Assembly (NCBI GenBank): GCA_018223035.1
Contig: JAAEZD010000019.1
Location: 37,234-101,233, forward strand
Length of the DNA: 64,000 nucleotides
Reading direction: 5' to 3'
Source of the DNA: Heliomarina sp018223035
Lineage (GTDB): Bacteria > Pseudomonadota > Alphaproteobacteria > Rhodobacterales > Rhodobacteraceae
Part shown: positions 52,155 through 61,352 of the stretch, piece after piece
How the letters are laid out: every line of letters starts with the position of its first letter
Numbering within the stretch: the stretch's first letter is position 1
Made by a program: the position numbers and the translations under genes
The notes under the pieces: generated by a model
Database searches by the model: none
What the model was told of the DNA's origin: nothing
The model's input: only the letters and a program-made list of their open reading frames with translations

Positions 52155-53255
52155 CTACGCATCAAGCGCGCGGCAATCCTCTGGCAACCAGCCAATTTCG
52201 ATCTGGCTGCCCGGTTTAAGACGTTCCACATCCGGCGCGTTCCGCGTCTTGATGACAAAGTCATCGTTTCCAGCCACACGAAGCCGCGTCCGGAAGATGT
52301 CTCCCATGTAAACGAACTCAAGCACTTCGGCCTTGAGCGTGTGCGCGCCTTCCTGAAGCCGGTCTTTATTATATTCGACACGTTCCGGTCGGATCGAAAC
52401 GCGGGTGCGATCGCCCGGTTTGTTCACGTTAATCGGCTTGCAGGCGATGACCTCGCCCCCGTCGAGTTCGACAAGGCAGGAATCGCCGTTGATCTCTTTG
52501 ACGACGCCTTCAAGCGTATTGTTTTCACCAATGAACTGCGCGACGAAACTGTTCTCGGGCGCCTCATAAAGCTGGTCCGGCGGCGCGAGCTGCTGGATAC
52601 GCCCATCATCGAAAACAGCCACGCGGTCTGACATGGTCAGAGCCTCGGTCTGATCGTGTGTCACGTAGACAACCGTAATGCCTAGATCATGGGCGAGCCG
52701 CGTGATTTCGAACTGCAGTGTTTCGCGAAGCTGCTTGTCGAGGGCGCCGAGCGGTTCATCCATCAGAACCAGCTCGGGCTCGAAAACCAGCGCGCGGGCC
52801 AATGCGATCCGCTGCTGCTGACCGCCCGAAAGCTGCGCTGGCCGCCGACCGCCAAAATCGCCCATCTGAACCATGTCCAGCGCGCGCTTGACCTTGGCTT
52901 CTCGGTCGGACTTGCCGATCTTGCGAACCTCAAGCGGGAAAGCGAGGTTTTCGGCAACTGTCATGTGCGGGAACAGGGCATAGTTCTGAAAGACCATGCC
53001 GATGCCGCGTTTGTGCGGCGGAATATTATTGATGCTTGTGCCGTCGAGTCGGATATCGCCGTGCGTCGCGGTTTCGAAACCGGCCAGCATCATTAGACAC
53101 GTGGTCTTACCGGAACCTGACGGCCCCAGCATGGTGAGAAATTCACCCTTGGGCATGAAAAGGTTCAAATCTTTGACGACCAGGTTCTCGCCGTCATAGC
53201 TTTTTTGTACGCGTTCGAACTCGACGAACGCGTCTGTGTTTTGCGTATCAGCCAA
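52155..53255 (-). CDS. Pot-type ABC transporter ATPase (PotA-like)
   Basis: 366 residues. Walker A GPSGSGKT (44-51), signature LSGGQQQRIALARAL, Walker B LVLMDEPLGALD, His switch YVTHDQTEAL, then a C-terminal TOBE/regulatory domain (from about 280). It energises the transporter encoded downstream. First gene of the five-gene unit, divergent from the M24 peptidase over 237 bp. Confidence 0.95.
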   Translation of the reverse strand: MADTQNTDAFVEFERVQKSYDGENLVVKDLNLFMPKGEFLTMLGPSGSGKTTCLMMLAGFETATHGDIRLDGTSINNIPPHKRGIGMVFQNYALFPHMTVAENLAFPLEVRKIGKSDREAKVKRALDMVQMGDFGGRRPAQLSGGQQQRIALARALVFEPELVLMDEPLGALDKQLRETLQFEITRLAHDLGITVVYVTHDQTEALTMSDRVAVFDDGRIQQLAPPDQLYEAPENSFVAQFIGENNTLEGVVKEINGDSCLVELDGGEVIACKPINVNKPGDRTRVSIRPERVEYNKDRLQEGAHTLKAEVLEFVYMGDIFRTRLRVAGNDDFVIKTRNAPDVERLKPGSQIEIGWLPEDCRALDA

Positions 53256-53492
53256 AAGCGGCTCCCCTTGGACTTCGCAGTTTTTCCTGCGTTTTCATGA
53301 GCAGATGTAATCACAGAGAACCGCCAGAGTGCAACCAACTTGACGAGAATGATTATTTGGAAGGCAGCAACATGGGGTAAAAGACCGAAAAACAAACAGT
53401 TTTACCGAATTATGGGGCAGCTTGACGTTCACGCCCGAGAATTTCAGATATGGCTGGCGCCAGAACACACGTAACAGAAGGATCAAAAGTAT

Positions 53493-54677
53493 ATGACAGC
53501 GTCGGCCCTGCCCTTTTCGATCGAAGAATACGCGACGCGCCTGAAAAAGACCCGACAAGCCCTGTCGAAACTCGGTCTGGACGCGCTTTTCGTGACCGAT
53601 CCTTCCAATCAGGCGTGGCTGACCGGGTATGACGGCTGGTCGTTCTACGTGCATCAAGGTGTTGTAGTTCTTCCCGATGCCGACCCCATATGGTGGGGGA
53701 GACTGATGGATACGCAGGGCGCCTTGCGGACAGTCTGGATGGGGTTTGATCGTGTGGTCGGGTATGAAGACAGTTTCGTTCAATCAACCGAACTGCACCC
53801 TATGCAGGACCTTTCGGTTCTGCTCGACAGCCTCGGCCTTTCGGCGGGCCGGATCGGTGTTGAGACGGAAAATTATTACTTCTCCGCCAAGGCCATGCAC
53901 GTACTTGAAGCTTCGCTGCCCAATGCCACTTTCGAGGACGCGACAGGGGTCGTAAATCACCTGAGAGCGGTTAAATCGCAGGCAGAAATCGCCTTTATGC
54001 GCAAGGCAGCCGCCATCTCCGAAAAAATGATCGACGGGTTGCTGGAAAGAGTCGAACCCGGCGTCGCGAAGAACGAGGTTGTCGCGGAACTCTACCGGGA
54101 TGCGATTCGCGGCGTGGGGGACGCTTGGGGTGACTATCCGGCCATCGTGCCCATGTTACCGTCAGGCGATGACGCCGCGGCGCCTCACCTGACCTGGGAC
54201 GGCAGGCCGTTCAAGTACGGCGAAGCGACATTTTTTGAAATCGCCGGATGCTACCGCCGGTATCATACGCCCTTCTGCCGAACCCTGTTCCTTGGCAAAC
54301 CGACCGAGGATATCCTTGCCGCCGAGGCCGCGATTGTCGAAGGGCTCGAAGCCGGGCTGGAGGCAGGCCGTGCAGGCAACCGCGCCTGCGATATTGCAAA
54401 TGCCTTGTCAGATGCGTTGAACCGGCACGGGATCGACCGTGTTGGGCGTTGCGGATATTCCATCGGTCTCAGCTATCCGCCAGACTGGGGCGAGCGTACG
54501 ATATCTTTGCGTTCGACCGACGAAACCGTACTTGAGCCGGGAATGACGTTTCACTTCATGCCGGGCTTGTGGCGCGATACATGGGGGCTGGAAATCACCG
54601 AGAGCATCCTCATCCGAGAAACCGGGGCGGCGGAAACCTTCTGCAACCGCCCTCGTCAGCTGTTCGTGAAGCCGTGA
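53493..54677 (+). CDS. M24 family metallo-hydrolase (creatinase / ectoine hydrolase DoeA-like)
   Basis: 394 residues with the pita-bread catalytic half (about 160-394) and an N-terminal creatinase domain. The spacing of EIAGCYRRYHTPFCRTLFLGKP, GYSIGLSYPPDWGERT and GLEITESILI follows ectoine hydrolase/creatinase relatives more than true X-Pro peptidases. A DoeA-like ring-opening of ectoine or a similar cyclic amide is plausible but not shown. It overlaps the next gene (M20 deacylase) by 4 nt, and the pair could hydrolyse and deacylate one compound. Confidence 0.75.
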   Translation: MTASALPFSIEEYATRLKKTRQALSKLGLDALFVTDPSNQAWLTGYDGWSFYVHQGVVVLPDADPIWWGRLMDTQGALRTVWMGFDRVVGYEDSFVQSTELHPMQDLSVLLDSLGLSAGRIGVETENYYFSAKAMHVLEASLPNATFEDATGVVNHLRAVKSQAEIAFMRKAAAISEKMIDGLLERVEPGVAKNEVVAELYRDAIRGVGDAWGDYPAIVPMLPSGDDAAAPHLTWDGRPFKYGEATFFEIAGCYRRYHTPFCRTLFLGKPTEDILAAEAAIVEGLEAGLEAGRAGNRACDIANALSDALNRHGIDRVGRCGYSIGLSYPPDWGERTISLRSTDETVLEPGMTFHFMPGLWRDTWGLEITESILIRETGAAETFCNRPRQLFVKP

Positions 54678-55837
54678 CGGATCGGCTGGAGGATACCCTG
54701 GACCTGCTGCAGTCGCTGGTCGGTTACCCGACCGTTTCGGCGGACAGCAATCTCGAAATGGTCGCGGACCTCGCATCCCGGCTTGGAGATTGTGGGGCCC
54801 GTGTCGATCTGTTCTCGGACGAGAGCGGCACCAAGGCGAACCTGTTCGCGACACTTGGTCCCGAAGGCGATGGGGGGCTTGTCTTGTCTGGCCACACGGA
54901 TGTGGTGCCGGTCGAAGATCAGGACTGGTTCAGCGATCCTTTTGTTCTGCTCGAGCACGAGGAACGGCTATACGGACGTGGCACATGCGACATGAAGGGT
55001 TTTATCGCGGCGGCAACGGTGATGGCGCGCGAATACAGCCAATTGGAGTTGAAACGGCCGCTGCATTTCGCTTTCACCTATGATGAAGAGGTCGGTTGCC
55101 TTGGCGCACGGTCACTCATCCCCGAGCTGCGCAAACGCGGCATCAAACCTGCAATGGCCATCATCGGCGAACCGACATCAATGCGGGTGATCGAAGGCCA
55201 CAAGGGATGCTGCGAATACACCGTCCGGTTCAACGGTCTTGAGGGGCACGGGTCTTCTCCGGATCTGGGCGTGAATGCAGCCGAGTACGCCGCGCGATAC
55301 GTCATGCATCTTTTAAGCCTGCGCAACGATCTTGTTCAGCGCGCGCCGATCCAGAGCCCATTCACCCCGCCCTGGACCACAATCAATGTTGGCTCCATCC
55401 ACGGTGGTGTCGCGCACAACGTGATCGCCGGCAAAGCAGAGGTCGAATGGGAAATGCGACCAGTTCAGAACAGCGATGGCGAGTTTGTAAAAAGATCGAT
55501 TCACCATTTTGTCGAACGCGAGTTGCTACCCGCTATGCAGAACGTTCACCCCGACGCCGATATAGTGACGGAGGTCATTGGTGAAGTCGCCGGGCTTGAA
55601 GTTATGGATGACAATGCTGCACGGGATCTCGTCTCGCGGCTTGTCGGCGCGAATGGTGCCCATGTCGTGCCTTTTGGCACTGAAGCCGGGCTTTTCCAGG
55701 AACTTGGCATGTCGGTGGTGGTCTGCGGGCCCGGTTCTATCGAGCAGGCGCACAAACCCGATGAGTTCGTCAGCGTCGAACAGATGAGAAGCTGCCTGAC
55801 CATGCTGGAACGTCTGGGCGATCAGCTGACAGCTTGA
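54674..55837 (+). CDS. M20 family deacylase, acetylornithine deacetylase-like
   Basis: 387 residues from GTG 54674, whose GTGA covers the M24 stop. Zinc/catalytic residues: His74 and Asp76 (SGHTDVVPV), Asp106 (GRGTCDMKG), Glu138/Glu139 (TYDEEVGCLG), Glu in IGEPTSM and a C-terminal His. ArgE-type enzymes remove an acetyl or similar group from an amino acid. The partner M24 gene suggests a pathway intermediate rather than arginine biosynthesis. Convergent with the aminotransferase, with a hairpin between them. Confidence 0.85.
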   Translation: MTDRLEDTLDLLQSLVGYPTVSADSNLEMVADLASRLGDCGARVDLFSDESGTKANLFATLGPEGDGGLVLSGHTDVVPVEDQDWFSDPFVLLEHEERLYGRGTCDMKGFIAAATVMAREYSQLELKRPLHFAFTYDEEVGCLGARSLIPELRKRGIKPAMAIIGEPTSMRVIEGHKGCCEYTVRFNGLEGHGSSPDLGVNAAEYAARYVMHLLSLRNDLVQRAPIQSPFTPPWTTINVGSIHGGVAHNVIAGKAEVEWEMRPVQNSDGEFVKRSIHHFVERELLPAMQNVHPDADIVTEVIGEVAGLEVMDDNAARDLVSRLVGANGAHVVPFGTEAGLFQELGMSVVVCGPGSIEQAHKPDEFVSVEQMRSCLTMLERLGDQLTA

Positions 55838-55846
55838 TTACCGGGT

Positions 55847-55870
55847 GCGCCCTCCCTCGCGGGAGAGCGC
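55847..55870. terminator. Hairpin between convergent genes
   Basis: GCGCCCTCCC/GGGAGAGCGC (10-bp arms with one mismatch) around TCGC. It lies between the M20 gene and the class III aminotransferase. Short T tracts (CTTTT) follow on the plus side. Confidence 0.6.
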
Positions 55871-55879
55871 AGAACGCTT

Positions 55880-57277
55880 TTAGCTAGCGGAGACAAGCAG
55901 ACCGTCTTCTTTGAGCTTTGCATGGCATTCATCGAGCGAAAGGCGCGCACGCTCGATCAGGATGTCGATCTCTTCTGGCCTCATGACCAGTGGCGGCGAG
56001 ATGATCATACGATCACCCACATGACGCATGACCAGTGCATTCGCAAAGCACCGCTCGCGGCAGATGTAGCCGACAGTTCCCGGATCAGATGCGAATTTTG
56101 CGCGGGTTGCCTTGTTGGGGGTCAGCGCGATCGAGCCCATCATGCCTACGATCTTTGCTTCGCCGACCAGCGGGTGATCCGCGAGGCTTTCCCACTTTTC
56201 CTTGAGATAGGGTCCAGCCACGTTGCGAACGTGATCGACGACGTTTTCTTCTTCGAGGATACGCAAGTTTTCAAGAGCGACGGCGGCTGCAACCGGGTGC
56301 CCGGAATAGGTGTAGCCGTGATTGAATTCGCCGCTGTCGATCACGCTGGCGATTTCATCGCTGACGATCGATCCGCCGATCGGAACGTATCCCGAGGAAA
56401 GACCTTTGGCGACAGTCATGATATCTGGGCGGATGCCGACGGTTTCGCTGCCGAACCAGTTGCCGGTACGCCCGAAACCGCAGATCACCTCATCAGCAAT
56501 CAAGAGAATGTCGTACTTGTCGCAAATGCGCTGAATCTCCGGCCAATAGGTCGATGGCGGAATGATGACCCCGCCCGCACCCTGAATTGGCTCGGCAATG
56601 AATGCTGCGACACGTTCTTCACCAAATTCGAGAATGGCTGTTTCGAGTTCTTGCGCTCGCGCGAGACCGAACTCTTCGGGCGTGGATTGACCGCCTTCGT
56701 TGTACCAGTCGGGCTGATTGATGTGATGGATGTTCGGGATCGGCAGACCGCCCTGAGCGTGGATTCCGCTCATCCCGCCGAGAGAACCGCTGCCCATCGA
56801 AGAGCCGTGATAGGCATTCTTCCGCGAGATCAGGATGTTCTTTTCCGGCTTGCCCTTCATCTGCCAGTAGGTGCGTACCATGCGGATGTTGGTGTCATTC
56901 GCCTCGGATCCGGAACCGGCAAAGAAAACATGGTTCAGATCGCCCGGTGCCAGTTCGGCCAGCTTTTGCGCCAGTGCAATCACCGGCACATGCGTCGTCT
57001 GGAAGAAGGTATTGTAGTACGGCAGTTCGCGCATCTGGCGCGCGGCGACCTCGGCCAGTTCGTCACGACCGTAGCCGATGTTCACGCACCAAAGGCCTGC
57101 CATCGCATCGAGGATTTCGACACCGTCGCTATCGGTCAGATAAACGCCCTTGGCGCGCGTGATGACCCGGGGCCCTTTTGCGGCAAGTTCGCTTCCCGTG
57201 GTAAAAGGATGCATGTGATGCGCCGAATCCAGCTTTTGTAACTCGGCTGTCGGCATGTGGTTTGTTATCGCGGACAC
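55880..57277 (-). CDS. Class III aminotransferase (putrescine/aspartate aminotransferase family)
   Basis: 465 residues. PLP Lys291 in MTVAKGLSSGYVP, Asp262 in LLIADEVICGFGRTG, SGSEANDTNIRM and YTYSGHPVAAAV are present. The family includes SpuC-type putrescine:pyruvate and omega-amino-acid aminotransferases. Next to a putrescine-type transporter and a PuuB-like oxidase, a diamine or omega-amino acid substrate is likely (inference). Its 66-bp upstream region holds a TGATCAAA box. Confidence 0.85.
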   Translation of the reverse strand: MSAITNHMPTAELQKLDSAHHMHPFTTGSELAAKGPRVITRAKGVYLTDSDGVEILDAMAGLWCVNIGYGRDELAEVAARQMRELPYYNTFFQTTHVPVIALAQKLAELAPGDLNHVFFAGSGSEANDTNIRMVRTYWQMKGKPEKNILISRKNAYHGSSMGSGSLGGMSGIHAQGGLPIPNIHHINQPDWYNEGGQSTPEEFGLARAQELETAILEFGEERVAAFIAEPIQGAGGVIIPPSTYWPEIQRICDKYDILLIADEVICGFGRTGNWFGSETVGIRPDIMTVAKGLSSGYVPIGGSIVSDEIASVIDSGEFNHGYTYSGHPVAAAVALENLRILEEENVVDHVRNVAGPYLKEKWESLADHPLVGEAKIVGMMGSIALTPNKATRAKFASDPGTVGYICRERCFANALVMRHVGDRMIISPPLVMRPEEIDILIERARLSLDECHAKLKEDGLLVSAS

Positions 57278-57315
57278 GGGCTGAATCCTTTCAATGTCAA
57301 AGTTGTGAGCAGAAT

Positions 57316-57325
57316 ATGATCAAAT
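57316..57325. promoter_or_regulatory. Candidate GntR box before the aminotransferase
   Basis: ATGATCAAAT, 39 bp upstream of the aminotransferase start. The same TGATCAAA core occurs at 58129 and a variant at 58044-58063. Confidence 0.4.
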
Positions 57326-57343
57326 TTTTGACTGTCAATCGAA

Positions 57344-58054
57344 TCACTCTCGGATTTCGAGGACAGCGGCAATCTGCTCCATGCCCTGGATCACATCCTG
57401 GGTCACGGCAACGGCTGCGCCTTCTTCGTCACCTGCTGCGAGAGCACTAAGCAGATCCTTATGCCGGTCCGGCAGATTCTGTGTGCCGAAGCGACCGCAA
57501 ACGACCCTTAGCGAGGGGCCGAACCGGAGCCACAGACGGTCGGCCTGCTCGGCCATGATTGAGGCCTTGGCCTGCGCATAGAGCGCCATGTGAAACTGGT
57601 AGTTCAAGCGCAAGTAACCCGGAACGTCACCTTGTGAAATGGCTACATCCAGCGCCGCATCGATCTCACTCAGCCGGTCCACGAATTCTGGACCGACATG
57701 TCTGGCCGCTCTGCGAGCAAGTTCGGATTCTATTGATTTCCTTATAAAAACAAGCTGTTCCAATGCGGCGATATCCAATGTCGGAACGATGACGCGACGG
57801 TTGCCCTGAAATAGCAGGGCACCGTCAGAGATCAGCCGGCGGATTGCTTCGCGCACGGGTGTCATGCCAGCGCCCAGCGCATCGGCGAGCCCCTGAATGG
57901 TAACCGCCTGCCCCGGCGCGGCTTCTCCGAAAAGGATACGTGACCGAAGATCCTGATAAACCTGCTCATGCACGGGCAGTGATCGGATAGGTACGCCTGC
58001 CTGATCTGCCGTATTTTTCACCAACTTCATTCCCGCCCTGCTCCGATCAAACAT
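57344..58054 (-). CDS. FadR-family (FCD) GntR transcriptional regulator
   Basis: Up to 236 residues. An ATG at 58030 (228 residues), preceded by GGGCGGGA, fits better than 58054, which has no ribosome site. The N-terminal winged helix has HEQVYQDLRSRILFG and GMTPVREAIRRLISDGAL, and the C-terminal FCD effector domain has FHMALYAQAK and RHKDLLSALAAGD. It lies between the aminotransferase and the potF-type operon, and boxes of TGATCAAA type are found near both and near its own start. It is thus the likely regulator of this polyamine-type gene set. The effector is unknown. Confidence 0.85.
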   Translation of the reverse strand: MFDRSRAGMKLVKNTADQAGVPIRSLPVHEQVYQDLRSRILFGEAAPGQAVTIQGLADALGAGMTPVREAIRRLISDGALLFQGNRRVIVPTLDIAALEQLVFIRKSIESELARRAARHVGPEFVDRLSEIDAALDVAISQGDVPGYLRLNYQFHMALYAQAKASIMAEQADRLWLRFGPSLRVVCGRFGTQNLPDRHKDLLSALAAGDEEGAAVAVTQDVIQGMEQIAAVLEIRE

Positions 58055-58063
58055 CGATCAAAC
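58044..58063. promoter_or_regulatory. Tandem CGATCAAAC boxes at the gntR start
   Basis: CGATCAAAC at 58044-58052 and again at 58055-58063, 11 bp apart (one helical turn). If gntR starts at 58030 these lie 14-33 bp upstream and could mediate autoregulation. Confidence 0.4.
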
Positions 58064-58128
58064 AACGTCCCTTGCGCTGTCTCTGCCCCCGTGGAAACAT
58101 ATCGGACATTGCCAGGAAGGGCAAAACT

Positions 58129-58138
58129 TGATCAAATC
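58129..58138. promoter_or_regulatory. Candidate GntR box before the potF-type operon
   Basis: TTGATCAAAT, 42 bp before the ATG of the binding-protein gene. It contains the palindrome TTGATCAA. Confidence 0.45.
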
Positions 58139-58179
58139 CAAGCCACCGGGAATAACCCGGGGCGCCTAGGGAGATACTC

Positions 58180-59265
58180 ATGAGACTGCACACTTTGACA
58201 ATGGCTTCGCTGCTTGCTTTGACCAGCGCGATGGCGTCGGCCGATGAGGTTCGCGTTTATAACTGGTCTGACTATATCGACGAGTCCCTCCTTGAGAAAT
58301 TCGAGCAGGAAACAGGCATTGATCTGATTTATGACGTTTTCGACAGCAACGAGGTTCTCGAGACCAAGATGCTGGCAGGCGGATCGGGTTATGATGTCGT
58401 CGTTCCCTCCGGTACATTCCTGCAGCGCCAAATCAGCGCCGGAGCATTTCAGAAGCTTGACATGTCCAAGCTGCCCAACATCGAAAACATGTGGGACGTG
58501 GTGGCCAAGCGTACCGAGCAATATGACCCGGGCAACGAATATTCCATCAACTACATGTGGGGCACCACGGGAATTGGCGTCAATGTAGGCAAAGTAACCG
58601 AGATTCTCGGCGAGGACGCCCCAATGGGCTCGCTTGAATTGATTTTCGATCCGGCCAACATGGAAAAACTGGCCGAATGCGGTGTCCATTTTCTTGACGC
58701 GCCAACCGAAATGATCCCGGCTGCGCTAAAGTACATCGGCGAAGACCCCGACAGCCAAGACCCGGACACCATCGCGAAAACCGAAGAGGTCTTTGCCGCT
58801 GTTCGCCCCTATGTTCAGAAATTCCACAACTCTGAATACATCAACGCGCTTGCCAATGGTGATATCTGTGTCGCCTTCGGATGGTCCGGTGACATCCTTC
58901 AGGCGCGCGACCGTGCAGCGGAAGCCGATAACGGTGTCGAAATTGCCTATAACGCACCTAGCGAAGGCGCCCTGATGTGGTTCGACCAAATGGCGATTCC
59001 GGTGGATGCGCCCAATCCGGAAGCCGCGCATACCTTTTTGAACTTTATCATGGACGCGCAGAACATGGCCGCTGCGTCAAACTACGTCTACTATGCGAAC
59101 GGCAACAAGGCATCGCAGGAATTCCTCGAAGAGGATGTGATCGGCGATCCGGCGATCTACCCGGATGAGGCGACGCTGGAAAACCTGTACACCACGACAC
59201 CCTACGGTGCCAAAGTGCAGCGTGTCGTGACGCGCCTGTGGACCAAGGTAAAATCCGGCACCTGA
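58180..59265 (+). CDS. Putrescine-type solute-binding protein (PotF-like)
   Basis: 361 residues. The signal peptide ends near ASADEVR. The mature protein begins VRVYNWSDYIDESLLEKFEQETGI, the hallmark of PotF/SpuD polyamine-binding proteins. Aromatic and acidic residues expected in the amine site are present in FGWSGD and MWFDQMAIP. First gene of the second transporter operon (binding protein, ATPase, two permeases, oxidase). Confidence 0.9.
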   Translation: MRLHTLTMASLLALTSAMASADEVRVYNWSDYIDESLLEKFEQETGIDLIYDVFDSNEVLETKMLAGGSGYDVVVPSGTFLQRQISAGAFQKLDMSKLPNIENMWDVVAKRTEQYDPGNEYSINYMWGTTGIGVNVGKVTEILGEDAPMGSLELIFDPANMEKLAECGVHFLDAPTEMIPAALKYIGEDPDSQDPDTIAKTEEVFAAVRPYVQKFHNSEYINALANGDICVAFGWSGDILQARDRAAEADNGVEIAYNAPSEGALMWFDQMAIPVDAPNPEAAHTFLNFIMDAQNMAAASNYVYYANGNKASQEFLEEDVIGDPAIYPDEATLENLYTTTPYGAKVQRVVTRLWTKVKSGT

Positions 59266-59275
59266 TACCGGGCTT

Positions 59276-59303
59276 CGGGGCGGGCTTACAGTGGCCTGCC
59301 CCG
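59276..59303 (+). terminator. Hairpin after the binding-protein gene
   Basis: CGGGGCGGGC/GCCTGCCCCG (10-bp arms with one G-U) around an 8-nt loop, no U-run. As in the first transporter operon, this should raise the level of binding-protein mRNA relative to the downstream genes. Confidence 0.6.
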
Positions 59304-59326
59304 ACAATCAAAACGAGGGACGGCTT

Positions 59327-60454
59327 TTGAATTCGACCGTATTCGCCCCATGGGAAGACCCGGAACAGAAACCACTAATCCGGTTTCAAAACGTTACAAA
59401 GAAATTCGGTAGCTTTACCGCCATCGACAACTTGTCGCTCGATATCTACGAGCGGGAATTCTTTGCTTTGCTCGGCCCTTCGGGCTGCGGCAAGACGACA
59501 ATGATGCGCATGCTTGCAGGGTTCGAGAATCCGTCATCCGGCCAGATCGAGCTTTCTGGAAGAAATATCGTACCCGTACCCCCGAACAAGCGCGCCGTAA
59601 ACATGATGTTCCAGTCCTATGCGCTGTTTCCGCATCTGACCATCTGGGAAAACATCGCATTTGGTCTGAAGCGCGAAGGCAAAGACAAAGAAACCATCGC
59701 GACACGCGTACATGAAATGCTGCGTCTGACGCGACTTGAGCGGTTTGCCAAACGCAAACCGCACCAGATTTCCGGTGGTCAGCGGCAACGCGTTGCGCTT
59801 GCCCGATCACTGGCTAAAGCGCCAACACTTCTGTTGCTTGATGAACCGCTTGGCGCTTTGGACGCAAAACTGCGTCAGGATACCCAGTTCGAACTGATGG
59901 ACATTCAGGAGAAGACCGGCACCACGTTTGTCATCGTGACACACGACCAGGAAGAGGCGATGACTGTCGCCAGCCGGGTCGCCGTCATGGACGAAGGCAA
60001 GCTGATGCAGGTCGCAACCCCTGATCGCATTTATGAGACACCCAATTCCGTCTATGTCGCCGACTTTATCGGTGATGTGAACATCATCGAAGGTCGTGCC
60101 CGATTCCTTGAAGAAGGACAGTATGAAATCGACTGGGCAGAGGGTCAGCAAGCGCTGCACGCTGCGACCTCGGCAAAGTTCGAGAACGGGCAAACCTGCT
60201 ATATGGCCATCCGCCCTGAAAAGATTACGATCACGGCTGACAGGCCTGAGGCTGCGGATAATTGCGTTCAAGGAAAGATCCACGACATCGCCTATCTCGG
60301 CAACCTCTCGACCTATCACGTCGAATTGCCGAACGGCACGATTATCAAAGCTCAGACGGCCAACACTCGCCGCATCGCACGCCGTTCTTTCACCTGGGAA
60401 GATCAGGTCTGGCTGTCATGGACTGCGACTGCTGGCGTGATGCTGGCACGATGA
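59327..60454 (+). CDS. Polyamine ABC transporter ATPase (PotG/PotA-like)
   Basis: 375 residues from TTG 59327, chosen for GAGGGA at good spacing. A GTG at 59291 falls in the upstream hairpin. Walker A GPSGCGKT (50-57), signature ISGGQRQRVALARSL, Walker B LLLLDEPLGALD and His switch VTHDQEEAM are complete. The C-terminal TOBE domain starts near 285. It powers the PotH/PotI-like permeases. Confidence 0.95.
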   Translation: MNSTVFAPWEDPEQKPLIRFQNVTKKFGSFTAIDNLSLDIYEREFFALLGPSGCGKTTMMRMLAGFENPSSGQIELSGRNIVPVPPNKRAVNMMFQSYALFPHLTIWENIAFGLKREGKDKETIATRVHEMLRLTRLERFAKRKPHQISGGQRQRVALARSLAKAPTLLLLDEPLGALDAKLRQDTQFELMDIQEKTGTTFVIVTHDQEEAMTVASRVAVMDEGKLMQVATPDRIYETPNSVYVADFIGDVNIIEGRARFLEEGQYEIDWAEGQQALHAATSAKFENGQTCYMAIRPEKITITADRPEAADNCVQGKIHDIAYLGNLSTYHVELPNGTIIKAQTANTRRIARRSFTWEDQVWLSWTATAGVMLAR

Positions 60455-60470
60455 AACGAGGAGCATCCTG

Positions 60471-61352
60471 ATGCGTCGGTTTGCCCTGATTGCCCTGCCC
60501 TATGCCTGGCTGCTTGCGCTGTTCTTGGTGCCGTTCCTCATTGTCGTAAAGATCTCGCTGTCGGACGTTGCCCTTTCCATCCCGCCGTATTTTCCCCAGT
60601 TCAGCTGGGATGAAGGCATCGGCGCGTTTCTGGCCGAACTGGATTTCGAAAACTTCGTCTTTCTGACGCAGGACAGCCTGTATTGGAAAGCGTATCTCTC
60701 GAGCCTTTTCATCGCGCTGGTCTCGACAGTCCTGACACTGATGATCGGATATCCGGTCGCCTATGGGATGGCCCGAGCACCAGAAGAATGGCGCCCGACT
60801 CTGATGATGCTAATCATCCTGCCGTTCTGGACGTCTTTCCTTATCCGCGTTTACGCATGGATGGGCATCCTTAGCCAGGAAGGTTTCCTGAACCAATTCC
60901 TCCTGTGGACCGGCATCATTTCGACGCCACTGACGATTCTGAACACCACCACGGCGGTGTATATCGGGATCGTCTATACCTATCTGCCATTCATGGTTCT
61001 GCCAATATATGCAGCCCTCGACCGGCTTGATGGGTCATTGATAGAGGCTGCCGAAGATCTTGGTTGTTCGCGGCTAAGTGCCTTCTGGCTCGTGACGGTG
61101 CCAATGTCGCGCAACGGGATCATTGCTGGCTGCTTCCTTGTTTTCATTCCGGCTTTGGGTGAATTCGTAATCCCCTCGCTGCTTGGTGGTTCAGGGACAT
61201 TGATGATCGGTAAGGTTCTTTGGGAAGAATTTTTCTCAAACCGCGACTGGCCCGTGGCCTCTGCCGTTGCAGTGGTATTGCTGCTGATCCTGATCATCCC
61301 AATCGTGCTTTTCCAGCGTAACCAGCAGCGTGCATCGGAGGCCGATCAATGA
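60471..61352 (+). CDS. Polyamine ABC transporter permease (PotH-like)
   Basis: 293 residues, six membrane helices, normal size for the family. The EAA loop LIEAAEDLGCSRLSAFWLVTVPMSRNG contacts the ATPase. Its stop overlaps the start of the next permease (ATGA). It forms a heterodimer with the PotI-like protein. In contrast to the first transporter it carries no insert. Confidence 0.95.
   Translation: MRRFALIALPYAWLLALFLVPFLIVVKISLSDVALSIPPYFPQFSWDEGIGAFLAELDFENFVFLTQDSLYWKAYLSSLFIALVSTVLTLMIGYPVAYGMARAPEEWRPTLMMLIILPFWTSFLIRVYAWMGILSQEGFLNQFLLWTGIISTPLTILNTTTAVYIGIVYTYLPFMVLPIYAALDRLDGSLIEAAEDLGCSRLSAFWLVTVPMSRNGIIAGCFLVFIPALGEFVIPSLLGGSGTLMIGKVLWEEFFSNRDWPVASAVAVVLLLILIIPIVLFQRNQQRASEADQ

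Noticed and set aside
55922..57241. 439-codon open frame antisense to the aminotransferase
   Set aside because: Shadow; the real gene carries all PLP-site residues.
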